Source of the DNA: Diplosphaera chodatii
Lineage: Eukaryota; Chlorophyta; Trebouxiophyceae; Prasiolales; Stichococcaceae
Length of the DNA stretch: 64,000 bases
Assembly (NCBI GenBank): GCA_032358165.1
Contig: JAALGY010000057.1
Span: 930,001 to 994,000, forward strand
Reading direction: 5' to 3'
Shown here: piece by piece, positions 52,801-64,000 of the stretch
Layout: every line of letters starts with the position of its first letter
Numbering within the stretch: position 1 is the stretch's first letter
Translations under genes and position numbers: made by a program
The notes under the pieces: model-generated
Told to the model about the DNA's origin: nothing
What the model saw: the letters and a program-made list of their open reading frames with translations, nothing else
Database searches by the model: none

Positions 52801-54112
52801 TTGATTCCTGCACACTTGCACAGCAGCACTGGCTGCTGGTCCAGCTGACAAGAGATGGGAAGACGAGGAGTGTGATGGCCATCTTCACGCCGCTATGATC
52901 ACTCGCTGAAAGATGCTATTGGAGCGCAAACCTCCAACACCGACAGTCCAGGGTCACCTGTCCGGTAGGCTGCTGCATCGAGGAGCTGCCCTGAGCGCTG
53001 CAGCTCCCGCCACAGCTTGTGGGCAGACCTGACAAAGCCCTCCTGCCGGCTGCGCGCCAGCCCAGAGATGATGCTGCAGTATGTGACCACGTTCGGCTGC
53101 ATGCCGGCGGCCTGGATGTCCTCAAATGCACGCAGCGCATTGCCATGCCGAGCAGCCTGCAGGTGTGGACAGTGATTGTTGGGAGATGTGCATGTTCCTG
53201 ATGATGATCCAGCATGCAGCGCCCAACCCTGGGGTCAAAGCACGACATGTGCCTCCAGTGCGGCACGCCCTTCTGTGGTCACCTTGATGGCGGCTGTCAT
53301 CACGGCCAAGTAGGTGGTGTAGCGCAGCGGCACACCACGCCGCATCGCCACCACGTACACCCCCCAGCAGGACTGGAAGCTGCCAACGCGGGCGAGGGCT
53401 GCACACAGCATTGCCCATAGACAGTCAGACGTCTGCGTACTACCCGGGATGATCCTCAAACCGGTGTCGTGTGCACATGCCTGCACGACTGTACATCAGG
53501 CGTGCCTTTTAGCAGCCGCTCGCAGGCCATGTCTGAGGGAAAGCCACCCGCTTCCAACAGCTGCATGTAGCTGTTGTACGCTGCTGCCGGGCTGTTGACC
53601 TCAAGCGCTGCTGCAAGGTCTGCTTCAAGCGGCAGCAGGTCTGGCGATGAGGGGACCTCATCAGTGCTGTCCGGCGACACGCCATGCTCTGGTGTACTGC
53701 CATTCTGGGGCGTCTGGGCATCCGGCTTCTCTGGATCCAGCTCGTCCGCGAGTACAGCTGTGAGCGGGGCTTCACGTGCGCTGGACTGTGGCGCATGCCC
53801 TCCGATCTTCGCTCGCTGCCAATGCTGTGTGGCATGCCGGGCGCTGGGGGCCCAGTGCGCTAGATGTGCTGCATCTTTGGCGGCCACAGGTTGCAACTTT
53901 GTGACAGCCTTCAGTCTGTCCGCGGAAGACGCGGCGGACAGCACATGGGCTGTCTCAGCATGCACGCATGTTGTATAATGAGCGCTGCATGCGCTGAGAC
54001 GACGCACCACACGTGAGGTAACGCTGAGATTCCGCACCGCGTGTGGATGCCAGTCGATACTGCAAGTGTTCAAGCTGACGCTTAACGCTTCTGCAGCCGC
54101 ATGTGGCCACAT
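49832..54112 (-). CDS. Pentatricopeptide repeat (PPR) protein, P-class
   Basis: Probable organellar RNA-binding protein. Exon 1 begins at the ATG at 54112 and runs to about 53480, with an unresolved 3' junction. Then, in order: 53398-53283, 53156-52958, 52807-52743, 52492-52382, 52215-52057, 51938-51819, 51687-51577, 51389-51207, 50982-50811, 50579-50395, 49996-49832, all in phase, for about 740 residues. PPR-like helices include MQPNVVTYCSIISGLARS, PDAQAWNTLIKGYARAG, KRVSYATLIEAHARAGQL, VPPNAVTYTIMMDRL, RPTPVTFNTLLRGYARRG, GPDVDSVNTLMSAAV and QPDTRTYTALI. At least nine motifs are spread over the exons. The N-terminus (MWPHAAAEALSVSLNTCS, then Arg/Ser-rich) could be an organelle transit peptide. 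No DYW or SMR domain is seen. The RNA target is unknown. Confidence 0.85.
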
Positions 54113-55059
54113 TTACAGAAAATATTGCTGATAATCAGTGAAGTTGAACTTTCAGGGCTGTCCCGAGCAAATGTTCATGCGTCAAGCAAACGGTCAAACT
54201 CCCTACGCTACGCCGATCACAAAACGACGTTCACGTGTTCAATCACTATGTGAATCGTGAGTGCTGCCGCTTGGTGGTTCACATCCCAGCTGCTGGCCAC
54301 GTTCATTCAGGGTTCAGCGTGCCCGGACAAGCAACCTGTACTGATGAATGCAGGTGCCACCAGAGCATGAAGGGAGCAAGTGCACTGTGGTTGTGTTGCG
54401 CGCGTTGACCGGAAGCTTTGAGACACACAATACACTGTTCTGCTTCTCAACGTCCAGCGTACTTCGCCGATCTCTGTGCACTCGATCGAGCCCATGTTGC
54501 TAGCTAGGCGAGGTTGGTCGAATTTTCGCACAGGGACCATTGCCGGTGCGGTGCGATGGGCAGATGGACAGCGGCGCATTGGATTTCGCAGTGGCATGCA
54601 TGCAGTCAGCTGCTTGTCTTAACAGCAGCCCTTGCTGCACTGCCATCAGCAGCAGCGCCAGAGGCAACGGCGGATGCATTGCGCAAACCGTGAGCTGTGC
54701 TGACTACTGTATACTGCACGCACTCTCATGAGGCTGTAGGGCTTGCGCGCAGCAATCCTGTGGTGTGACACCCTGAGCAAGCTCAACATCCAAGATGCAA
54801 AACAGGCATGGACTATGCCCATGCAGATTTGCGGTTGTCAGGCCTGTCTCGGACCACACTCAACTGCACTTAGACAAAGAAGGTCTGGATGTCATTCGAA
54901 ACATCAAGGTGGGGATCTGCGCACTCCTGCAATGCCCGTGATGGGCTTTGCACACCTGCCTGCCATGATGTACATCTTGCAGCTGCTCACGAGGGACGGA
55001 TCACCGCTTTTTAAATGTGCAGAAAGCACAACAAAATCACTGTTTCATGCATCACGCAG
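54113..55059. other. Divergent region, PPR gene and GTPase gene
   Basis: About 950 bases. It holds the PPR promoter and the unresolved 5' end of the GTPase gene. A fragment at 54979-55010 (QLLTRDGSPLFK) looks like part of the GTPase N-terminus, but its splice to 55060 was not found in phase. Confidence 0.4.
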
Positions 55060-58000
55060 GGGCCAGTCATGCCTGTCGTTGTTATTGTGAGTTCACCGGT
55101 CGTTGCATGTCCTGCTGCTGACGCTGACACAGTACAGCCAAACCGTGAAGACCCTCACAGCACCACCGTCATCAGCATTACACTTCCACTCGCAGGGCCC
55201 TTATCGCTCGGGCAAGAGCTTCCTGCTGAATCAGCTGCTGGGCGTTGGTTGCAGTGAGTCAAGCCTAGATCATACTGTTTAAGCATACAAGTGTGGCGGA
55301 TTACAGACTTGCCGTGTGGCAGAAGCTGCCTGAACAGTGGTTGGCTCTTGGTCACCATGCAGACGAGGGCTTTGAGGTGGGCCATACACGCAACACGCAG
55401 ACCAAGGGTGTGTGGTTCTGGGGCGAGCCGCGCCCTGTCAAAGTGGATGGCCAGACAGCCTCGGTATGCAATATATATGTATGCATGCAGTTCCCATTGT
55501 ACCCCCATGCACCATTGCGATCCTGGCAACAATTTCACCATGCAGCATGTGCAGCACGCGTTCTCCGCCTCGCAACAAGGCAGGCAGCGGACTCGGGCCA
55601 GCAGTTGCCTGTTGGATGCAGATTCTGTACATGGATACAGAGGGCTTCGAGGCCAGCGGCAAGGCAGATGCGTATGACGACCGCATATTTGCACTCAGCA
55701 CGGTCATCGCCAGCGTGCTGGTGTACAACCTGCCGGAGACAGTGCGGGAGAGCGACGTCGAGAAGCTGTCGTTCGCAGTCGAGCTGGCAGACGCATTCTT
55801 TTCAGACAGCCAGGCGAGTGAGGACCAGTGTTGTGGGAGTGCTTGAGGTTTCCTTAGGAGACTTGTGTGGCAGGGCAAGATGCAGCGAGTGCAAAGGCAA
55901 GAGACCCAGCAATCCTACCGTGTGTTCCCCCGCCTGCAGGACAGCAACAGCAGCGGCGGCAGCAGCAACGGCCTGGAGGCGGGCAACATGCTGTGGCTCA
56001 TACAGCGCGACTTCCTGCAGGGGAAGACCGTTGGCGCCATGGTTAAGGACGCATTAGCGCAGCAGCCCAATCCGCATGGGGACAGGGACATCGACCAGGT
56101 GCATCTGATATACGCTGCCCTCCATGAGCATGACCGTGCTGCGGACCGTATGCTGAAAGAATGATGGATCTCAGAAAAGAGTACCACTGCTGCGGGGCTG
56201 CCAGTCCTGTGGCAACAGCACACAACCGGGGCAGCAAAGATGCTCGTCAATGCGACGCGCACACCGCAGCAACCACGAATACAGGTTGTTTGCCACACAC
56301 TTGCTTCGCTGCTGGGCGCAGGTGAACCGCATCCGGCAGTCGCTGGCGCTGATTGCGCGCAACAGCACCGCCTTCGGGCTGGTGCAGCCCCACCTGGAGC
56401 GCACCAAGCTGTGCCAGCTGGGCGACGAGGCGCTGGAGCCCAAGTACCTCCGGCAGCGGTCGGCCCTGCAGCAGCTGGTCACCAGCCTCGCGCACCCCAA
56501 GGTGGGCAGGCCCTCAGCCGCTGTATTGAATTCGGCTGCGGCAGGTCCCCTGCCATGAGGCTAGGCAGCTGACGGGCTGTGCAACAAGAGCAAGGAGCGC
56601 CAGGTCAAATGCATCCAGAATGTGCCTCACGGCAGCAGCTAGGTCAAGATGCTCACCATCTTTGCGCCTCAAGCATGCAGGCGGTGCGCGGGGAGCTAAT
56701 GACTGGTGCGGGGCTGGCAACGCTGGTAGAGCGCATGGTCACGGCATTGAACTCCCGGGAGATCCCCTCTGCCGGCTCCATGCTGGAGTTCTTCAACAAG
56801 GAGCTGCTGTTCTCGTGCCGGGAAGCGTACGCCGCGGAGATGGGGATGCAGCGCCTGCCGGTGGACGAGGCGGCCCTGGAGCGGGCGCACGAGGCGGCCG
56901 AGGCGGCCGCCTCTGCGCGCTGGGAGCGGGAGAAGTTCGGCCGCAGCCGCACCGCCGGCGCGGGCGCCCTGCGCGACGCCCTGGCCGGCGCCATCGAGAA
57001 GGAGCACGAGTGCGGCCCCCCGCATGTCTGAATCACTTTGCCTATGCCATTGGACCTCCCAGTGCTGCAGAACCCGAGCTCGCAGGCGGTTGATGGACGG
57101 ACACAGGAGTGCATGTAGATTGGGCTTGTCACCTGCTGGCAAAGCACATGGTGTCACGGATCTGAACGCTGAACCGTCACAATGTCACCCGCAGGGCGCG
57201 GCGCACGGCTAATGTGTACAGGAGCACGCTGGTGTGCGAGGCGGCGGAGCAGCAGTGCGAGGACGCGCTGGAGCTGGAGCAGCGCATGCGGCTGCCCTCC
57301 ACCGGCCGCTTCCTGTAAGCCGTGACCACCGCTTTCCACCGCTAACCATGTATGGGATGTTCGCTGGTGGAACCTCGGTGTCTGCAGAGGCACTGGGTAG
57401 CCAGTGCAGCACGGCGCAACCTTTCCATGCGCTGACCTCGCCAGGGCTTGGTCAGCCTGTAGACAGGCAGCTGGTGGGCACCTTGCATGGCTGCCTCTTT
57501 TACCTGTGTTCTAGAGAGTCAAGGCAGTGGTCTGCCATGGTGGTTTGGCGCCTGCCAGTGATGCTATGCATGGCTTGTGGCTGCAGAGCACACTTCCAGC
57601 GGTGTGAGGCGGCCTTCAAGCGGAAGTGCGTCGGTCCCAGCAGGCAGACACAGGCAGAGCGATTTGCAAAGGTGACATGAGCGAAGGGTTGCATGACAGA
57701 GCGTGATGGTATGGCATGCGTAGGTAGTACACATGTGCAGCACTCGTCACCACTGGCCTGAAGGACGATGTGCAACGAGGCAGCATGCGGGCAAGATGTT
57801 TGCTCTGTGCAAGCAGGCGTGGCGTCGAGAGGAAGCGCGGTTTCGGCGCGACTACAACGACAAGCTGTTCAATGGCCTCGTGGTGTTCACACTTGCGGAC
57901 ATCCTGCTGTTCCGCTTCGTCATCCGCATCAGCCTGGCAGAGACCGTCGGCTGGGTCGGCTTCGTGTTTCTGCAGGTGCTGCTTCATCTGCAAGCACCAT

Positions 58001-58607
58001 TCAGTCCAGCTGTCCAGGATCTGCATGAGCATAGCAGAGCGGCAGGACTGGCCACGCTATGTGCAGACTGTGTAGTACCTGTGCATGCTCAGAGAGCAGT
58101 AGAAGACGCAGCTGCAATGATGCCTGTGCACCTGGTTGACAGGTGTATCCGAAGCTGTACCTGAGCGGCGGCTCCATGTACGACGCCAAGTGGTGGCGGT
58201 GGCTGGTGCGCGGGTGGGAGCTGACGGTGTGGAACCCGGTGCTGGACCTGGACCGGTGGGGCCCCGTGCTGCTGCCCTGCAGCATAATCGCATGGCTGGC
58301 GTGGAAGCTGTGGCGGCGTGCCGGGGGGCGCTGGCCACAGGTGCTGCCTTTCACCCGCCTGAGGCTGTCGTTCACTGGCTGCAACATCTGCTGGCAATTA
58401 ATCTGGCCACGTCTGGTGTACTCTTGTGCAGTCATGAGCGGGTGGCAGGATGGTGCACTAGGCGTGCAGCTGCTCTTTTGGTCAGGCTGATGTGTTGCCA
58501 ATGATCTGTTGTTGTCTGGTCTGCAGCGCTGGGCCGTCAGGCAAAGACGCAGCAAGCGGGTCGTCCCGGCGGGCGCACACGGCGACATTCGAGACCTTGA
58601 CGTGTGA
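55060..58607 (+). CDS. GBP/atlastin-type large GTPase (5' end unresolved)
   Basis: Dynamin-superfamily GTPase of the guanylate-binding-protein/atlastin kind. Resolved exons: 55060-55086, 55196-55253, 55363-55463, 55622-55813, 55940-56098, 56322-56501, 56681-57009, 57195-57314, 57587-57671, 57817-57975, 58143-58340, 58527-58607, giving 562 residues plus a missing N-terminus. G1 is GPYRSGKS after a hydrophobic strand (MPVVVI). The switch region is EVGHTRNTQTKGVW, G3 is YMDTEGFE, and the GBP-type G4 RD sits in WLIQRDF. The helical middle domain follows (VNRIRQSLALIARNS; LERAHEAAEAAASARWEREK). Near the end are hydrophobic stretches (LVVFTLADILLFRFVI; WGPVLLPCSIIAWLAWKLW) and a basic tail, suggesting membrane insertion as in atlastins. 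The intron after 55813 has a GC donor (CAG|GCGAGT). The role could be ER or organelle membrane shaping, inferred only. Confidence 0.85.
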
Positions 58608-60300
58608 CGGCTGCCTGCTGGGCGAACAGGCTGCCACAACTATGACGGCCGTGCACCCTATTCAGTACAGCATCGCCAACAGAGCAGCCTGTTTGCATTT
58701 GGAGGCCCAGATGCAGCGGTCCTTGTGACGTACAGCTGGAGCTCGGTTGTTGCAAGTATGTGCTTGTCAGGCCAACTGTGAGGCTGCTGTGACAGCTGCA
58801 AGTGTGCGGCCAGGAGGCAGCGTCTTGGACTGAGCACAGGATGTCGCTGAGCAGCAACGGTGCGGCGGCCAAGTTCGCTCGCTCAGACTCGACCAACCCA
58901 GGCCCCACAGGACCAGCGGGGCAGTTATGGTTGCAACCACTTCAGCTGGCCGAACAGGAAGCCCCGTGTTACCTGGCCTGTTACAGAGGACAAGGGCCAT
59001 TGGGTCCACACAAATGTACACCTGACCGCCAGCCGATGTCTCCACCTGGCGACGTCAGGATTGTTGACAACGTCGAAGCCCCCGCAACAGTGACAAAGGA
59101 CAGTGTTGGCGTAAACCTAGCTGGTGTCATTGCAACATGGCATGGAACCGGACGACGGCTGCGTCCTATATGGCGGTGACACTGTACGATGCCTTGTAGG
59201 AGCATGGACGTGCACATGTGTGGCGCCGTCAACTTTTGCATTTCATTGTCATCGACCCTTTTTCGGCGGCCTGCCCGACAGGATGTAGTAAGCAACTTTA
59301 TTCCCTTATCGCCCCTGCCACCAGACAGACTGTGCTCCAGGACTGACTGGGCCAGAAAGATCAGTCCGTGCACGTGCAAGGACCTCTGGAGGTCGCAAAG
59401 GTCTGTTCAGCGCCGTGCAGTAGGCACTCGAAGTCTTGCAGCGGCAGTGCTTGGCGGAAACCGTCGTCAGGCGTGCGCTGCACCTGCGAGTCAGGTAAGC
59501 GGCCGTGCTAAGTTATACTTTGTACCTAACCGGCTACTTGGTCGGTCCACGCCGCCACACCACTGGCACAAACCGGCTGACCACGCCTCCTATCTAGACA
59601 CTGCCGTCTATCACACGAGCTGTCAGCCATTCCGGTGCACTGTGCGTCACACCGGTTGGCGTCCTGCGCAATCGAGGCAGTCCAGGCTGCAGAGGCGTCG
59701 AACAGCCCAGCCCGCGAAACGACACGGCTGTTCTCATTCCGGCGTTCAGGCTGCGTCAGCTGCCTGCTCCGGATGTGATATGCGTCCTGATCACAGTCAA
59801 GTCGGCGTCGTGCCAGCCGGCATTTTTGTGCGATCGCCTTTAATGTTCAGGTTGCCTAATAGTGCATGCCGCGCCCTGTGCGTCACTCGTGACGCCCCGG
59901 CCCGCCTGGATCCCAGCGTTGGCTGTGAACCATCGAATCGATTGCATACTACTGTGTGTCGTGCCGTCCACCACGCGCAGTCTTGCTACACAACGGCTTG
60001 AAGTGGTTGTGTTCTCGTGCACGGGCCCTGTTCTGCACGGGCCCTGTTCTCGGCAGCCGCTCTGGAATTGCTCGGACCCGCTGCCGGGCCTCAATTGGCA
60101 TCTGTGATAGCATCATCGTGCACAGTGAAGCAGGTGTAGGTGAACAGCGCTTGCTATGTGTCGTGCTGCAGGCGGAGTTTCAGTACAACCGGCCGATTGG
60201 ACGGTCATCCGTTCTGGAGCTCCTCCAGTGAAACGGTGCAAGGCCTCCAGGCCACGCAAGCTGCCGCCACCGTCTCACCATCGTCCATCACCCTTCACAC
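58608..60300. other. Intergenic region of unknown content
   Basis: About 1.7 kb between two plus-strand genes, the longest stretch without a recognised gene. A 270-codon ORF starts at an ATG at 59189 but lacks recognisable motifs and is rich in Arg, Ser, Cys and His, as chance ORFs in GC-rich DNA are. A 16-base direct repeat (GCACGGGCCCTGTTCT) stands at 60019-60050. The right end is the expansin promoter. Confidence 0.35.
60019..60050. repeat. 16-base perfect direct repeat
   Basis: GCACGGGCCCTGTTCT occurs twice in direct succession, about 250 bases before the expansin start codon. Function unknown. Confidence 0.75.
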
Positions 60301-63300
60301 ATGACCTGCACGCGGGCGATGCGGCTGCTGGCCGCCGTCGCTGCTCTGGCGGCTGTGTGGTGCCCCGCATCAGTCTCCGCCGACTGGCAGTCGATGTCGT
60401 CTGCCGAGCAGTCCGGACCGGTGCGCCTCTACTTCATGGCAGCGCTGCTTACCATATTCATTGCACGGTTGATGTTCACGGGCGCACTAACACGTCGGGT
60501 ACTGACCTGCCCCTTTGTACCGTTGCCTGACTGACACCAGGCCCGCTGGCCCTGTTTCGCACAACCACATGCCTCACACAGCTGCCAGCACATGGCCATG
60601 CGGCAGAGGATCAGCGTGTCGGCCAGCCATGCTGCGCCGGCGGCCTTCACACGCTGACCTGCCTGGCTCCCCAGGCTGCCATGTGCGATCAGTCATCCTG
60701 TAAAGGGTTAAAGGACACTCGCCACTCCCAATATTGGCCGAGTATGTCGGACCGACATGTCAGACCACCCCTGCACGCAGGGCACCATCTACGGCTTCGG
60801 CGAGAACAGCAAGGGCGCCTGCTCCTACGGCACCAACTTTGCCGACACGACCGGCCTGCCCTGGTCTACCGCACCGGAGGGCGCCTCTGACGGCGGCACC
60901 AAGCTGGCCACCACCTTCATCGCCCTCAACGCCCCGCAGTTCGAGCTGACCGCCTCGTGCGGCACCTGCATCTGGTTCCGCGGCACCGGTGAGCGTAGCA
61001 CTTCAGCTGCACAGCATGCTGGTCTGGCCATGCCTGTGGCGTGTCCGTTACATGACAAGCACAAGGCGCTCACGCAGAGTGGACACATTTTTGGCAACAG
61101 GCGATGGCATCGGCGTGGAGGCGCGCAAGATCTCCAGCGACTGGCAGTACGGCATGGTGGACAACATCTGCCCGGAGTGCAAGAAGGGCGCGCTGGACCT
61201 CGCCCGCAGCTTTGACGTCGGAGACGGCATCTGGAGCGTCGAGTGGCACGCCGTCCCCTGCAACGTGAGCGCCACGCAGCGACGCCTGTTCCAAGGGCAC
61301 CGTGCAGCCGAGACAGCCTCGTCGCAGCACTCGCCTGCATGTTGACATGCAACATGCTGACCAGCATGCGTGCCATGCCCTTCCGCCACATGCCGTGATC
61401 CACTGACGACCCACCTGCCTATGGGTCTGCACAGGTTGGCGACAGCCTCTTGCATTACACCTTCACCGCCGCCGACGCCTACTACTTCAACCTGGTCATC
61501 TCCAACACGCGGGTGCCGGTCGCCGATGTGACGGCGGTCATCGAGGGCCGCCGCGTCGCCCTGACGCGCAGCACCAACAACAACTGGGCGTACCACAACA
61601 GCCAGGGCAGCTACGCCTTCCCCATGGAGATCACCATCACCCCCGTCTGCGGCGAGGCGGTGCGTGCCCCCTCCACGGCTGCGGCGCCAGCTTGCACCTC
61701 TGCTCAAGATGGCTGATCACCCAGTGTGCTGTGCTGCTGTAAGGCGTTGGTTGCGAATGTGCAACATGCAAACATCAGGCTCGAAGACCTCAAGGTGCAT
61801 GTGTCAACTGTGCAGGTGACCGATGTCATCGAGTCCAAGAAGGCTGGCTTCGGCGGCGTGCAGTTTGGCGAGGCCGGCTGCTCCGGCCTGGGCGACCCCA
61901 CCACCGGCAGCGGCGAAAGCAGCGGCAGCAGCAGCGGCGGCGGCCTCTCTACTGAGGCCACCTCCGTCCAGCGGGCGACGCTGCCGCGCCACCTGGACGT
62001 GCAGAAGCAGGTCAGCAGCGACGGCGAGGCGCGGTCACTGATACCCACCCCGGGGCCCACCCCAGAGCCCACCCCAGAGCCAACCCCAGAGCCAACCCCC
62101 GAGCCCACCCCCGAGCCCACCCCGCAGCCCACCGCTGCACCCACCGCCAAGCCCACCGCCGCGCCCACCGCCGAGCCCACCGCCGCACCCACCGCCGTGC
62201 CCACTGCAGGTGCACAACCTGGTGCCTGTTTGGTCGCTGGTGCCACGCTTGCATGCCCCGCAACAGCCAGCTCACCCGCTGCAGGCACCCCTCGCCATCC
62301 CACTGCTGCTGTGCACATCTCAGCACCCATCTCAGACGTGTGCGTCTGTTGAACTGCAGCGCCTACAACCGCGCCAACCGCCGCGCCAACCGCCGCGCCA
62401 ACCGCCGCGCCGACCGCAAAGCCTACAACCGCGCCCACCGCAGGTGTGCGACAATGAGGATCAGCTGGCTGCCGGAACCAGCTGCTGTGCCTGCCACTCC
62501 AAGCATTGCCTGCCATCGACTGTGGCTGGGTTTCAGTGAGGGCTTTGGTTTCACTGACATCTGAGGCCACCTGATTGTGTCCCGCGGCCGGTCCCTCAGC
62601 AGTCGGAGCACAATAACGTGTGCCTCCCCATGCAGAACTCACATCAGAGGCGAGTGCCGAGCAGCGCGCCATCGTGACTGCAGAGCCCACGGCCGAGCCG
62701 ACCTCAGAGCCCACAGCACAGCCGACCGCAGGTGCATGACGGCAGCATGCCCATGCTGTGCCGCTGTGCTCAGCCGCTGGAGTGTCTGCAGATCAAGCAA
62801 TTTTGCTCTGCGCAGCACTACTCGCTTGTTGCTTCAAGCCGGATTCAGTTGCTCAGTTCCTTCTGTGCTTGCCTTCAGAGCCGACATCAGAGCCCACCAC
62901 GGCGCCCACCACGGCGCCCACCACAGAGCCCACAGCAGAGCCCACAGCCCAGGTGCGACGTTTCCCAAGGCTTGTGGTCCTTCTGGCTGGTGGCCTGCCT
63001 GAGCTCCATCGCCTCCTGCACTACCGGTCATCATCCGTGTACCCATTGACCTGTGGAACACCGTCTCCTGAGGGTGTTCCTGCCTATGGGTGCAGACGGA
63101 GTCGCCGGTTGCGGACGCGACTACAGCGCCCACAGCCGTGCCGACGCCCGAACCAGATGTGGTGGCGGTGTCGCGCACCGACGCGTCCGCCATTAAGGCC
63201 GAGAACGACGCAGGCGACCGCGAGCTGTTTGGCGGCAAGCTGTCGGGCGCGACCGACAAGGCGGTGCTGGCGCCGTGGTACCAGTGCGGCGACGCAGGGG

Positions 63301-63541
63301 GCATGGTGCGCCCCCCAGTGTTCCAGCGTCCAGATCTGCGCAGGCTGCAGGCTGAGGTGTCGATGCTTGCTCATGTCCTCGCGCATCCCTGTTGTTGACA
63401 GTTGTCGTTGCCATTGTGCAGTACCCGGGCATCGACTGTGGCGGCAAGGACTGGAACTGCGTGTACGTCAACGAGTTCTACTGGCAGTGCCGGGATGACA
63501 CCGGCGGCCCCTCAACCCAGGGTGCGCCCCCAGATGTCTGA
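60301..63541 (+). CDS. Secreted expansin with Pro/Thr linkers and C-terminal CBM1
   Basis: Likely cell-wall loosening protein, secreted by a signal peptide (TRAMRLLAAVAALAAVWCPA). Exon 1 starts at 60301; its junction to the next certain exon (60764-60988) is unresolved. Then 61101-61264, 61435-61659, 61816-62209, 62360-62443, 62636-62731, 62879-62952, 63096-63305, 63422-63541. Domain 1 (double-psi beta barrel) shows GTIYGFGENSKGACSYG, CGTCIWFRGTG, NICPECKKGALDLA with the conserved Asp, and the ending VEWHAVPC. Domain 2 (CBM63-like) has YYFNLVISNTRVPVADV and NNNWAYHN. Several exons of PT, PEPT and PTAAPT repeats follow. The last two exons form a fungal-type CBM1: WYQCGD, YPGIDC and VYVNEFYWQC with four Cys and the aromatic binding face. 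An alternative last junction at 63521 would read on to about 63721. Confidence 0.88.
62041..62205 (+). repeat. Pro/Thr-coding minisatellite in the expansin linker
   Basis: Twelve-base units coding PTPE or PTAA (forms of CCCACCCCAGAG and CCCACCGCCGCG) repeat across the exon. Related units continue in the next three exons. Such repeats change length easily by slippage. Confidence 0.85.
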
Positions 63542-64000
63542 ATGTGACGTTCCTGATATCGGCCCATGCTTGCATGCCTGCATGTCGGCTCTCGGCTGGT
63601 CCCTCCACCTGCAAGTGCCTGCGCTCATGCATACTGCGTAGGTTCAAAAGCATTACAATCGTCTTGACCCGTCCGCAGGTCGCAGACTGGCGTCTGCACC
63701 TCGGCGCAGTCTTCGCCAATAGCTACCCCCCACCACGCACAGCAGCCTCATCGCACAGCGGCCCAGACGCCGGTCTCTTCAGGCCGGCAGATGGCGGCAC
63801 CGCTTCCTTGGTTCTCAGGCGGCAAGCAATGCTCAGCACCAACACGCGCCAGCATCAGTGCTGCCCAGCGGGCAGAGAGATGCGCATCGCCGCAGACGCG
63901 CTGCTGCAGCCGCCCTTTGGGGCTTGAAGATCATGTGTGCTGGGTTTGGGCGCGGTCATGCATCGTGCCCATGGCGAGCACAGCCGCCAACTGACGGCAC
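63542..64000. other. Right window end, no gene recognised
   Basis: It holds the expansin 3' UTR or, with the alternative splice, a short extra exon at about 63680-63721. Nothing else was seen before the window edge. Confidence 0.35.

Noticed and set aside
62041..62450. Regular repeats that could suggest a CRISPR array
   Set aside because: The units are 12 bases with no unique spacers and code Pro/Thr in frame inside a eukaryotic gene.
61704..62714. 336-codon minus ORF with Gly/Val repeats
   Set aside because: Reverse-strand reading of the Pro/Thr repeats of the expansin linker; repeats keep all frames open.

Overview
The window is nuclear DNA of a photosynthetic eukaryote, most likely a chlorophyte green alga. 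A trebouxiophyte of the Coccomyxa/Chlorella kind is my best guess, but this is inferred from style and not proven. The reasons are: dense short introns (often one per 80-200 coding bases) with donors such as GTGAGT or GTGCGT and acceptors ending TGCAG; moderately high GC; a chloroplast SecE; a plant/fungal-type sterol C-24 methyltransferase; a P-class PPR protein; and a receptor-like kinase. Because of the introns, long unspliced ORFs mislead here. Gene models below were rebuilt by hand from splice sites, reading-frame phase and family conservation, and most of them stay in frame across every junction.

Layout. 26-2770 (-): ubinuclein-like histone-chaperone subunit with a HARE-HTH-like C-terminal region. 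3342-4847 (+): organellar ribosomal protein uL1, probably mitochondrial. 5651-13497 (+): 25-exon receptor-like protein kinase with a duplicated, unrecognised ectodomain. 14184-33575: five F-box/leucine-rich-repeat genes in strictly alternating orientation (+ - + - +), of two sub-types. 33871-35274 (-): chloroplast SecE, head to head with 35777-39611 (+), a DEAD-box RNA helicase of the p68/Dbp2 type. 39790-41600 (-): small divergent J-domain protein. 42515-45411 (-): sterol C-24 methyltransferase. 46198-49091 (+): secreted protein with a region resembling aerolysin/ETX-MTX2 beta-structures. 49832-54112 (-): PPR protein. 55060-58607 (+): guanylate-binding-protein/atlastin-type GTPase. 60301-63541 (+): secreted expansin joined by Pro/Thr-rich linkers to a C-terminal fungal-type CBM1 cellulose-binding module.

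The genes do not form a pathway. They are a normal mix of nuclear housekeeping genes (uL1, SecE, DEAD-box, SMT, PPR) around an accessory block (receptor kinase plus F-box/LRR cluster). The most interesting items are the F-box/LRR array, which looks like a duplicated divergent gene pair; the receptor kinase whose ectodomain is an internal duplication with conserved intron positions; and the expansin-CBM1 fusion built from phase-1 linker exons. No rRNA, tRNA, CRISPR array or transposon was recognised.
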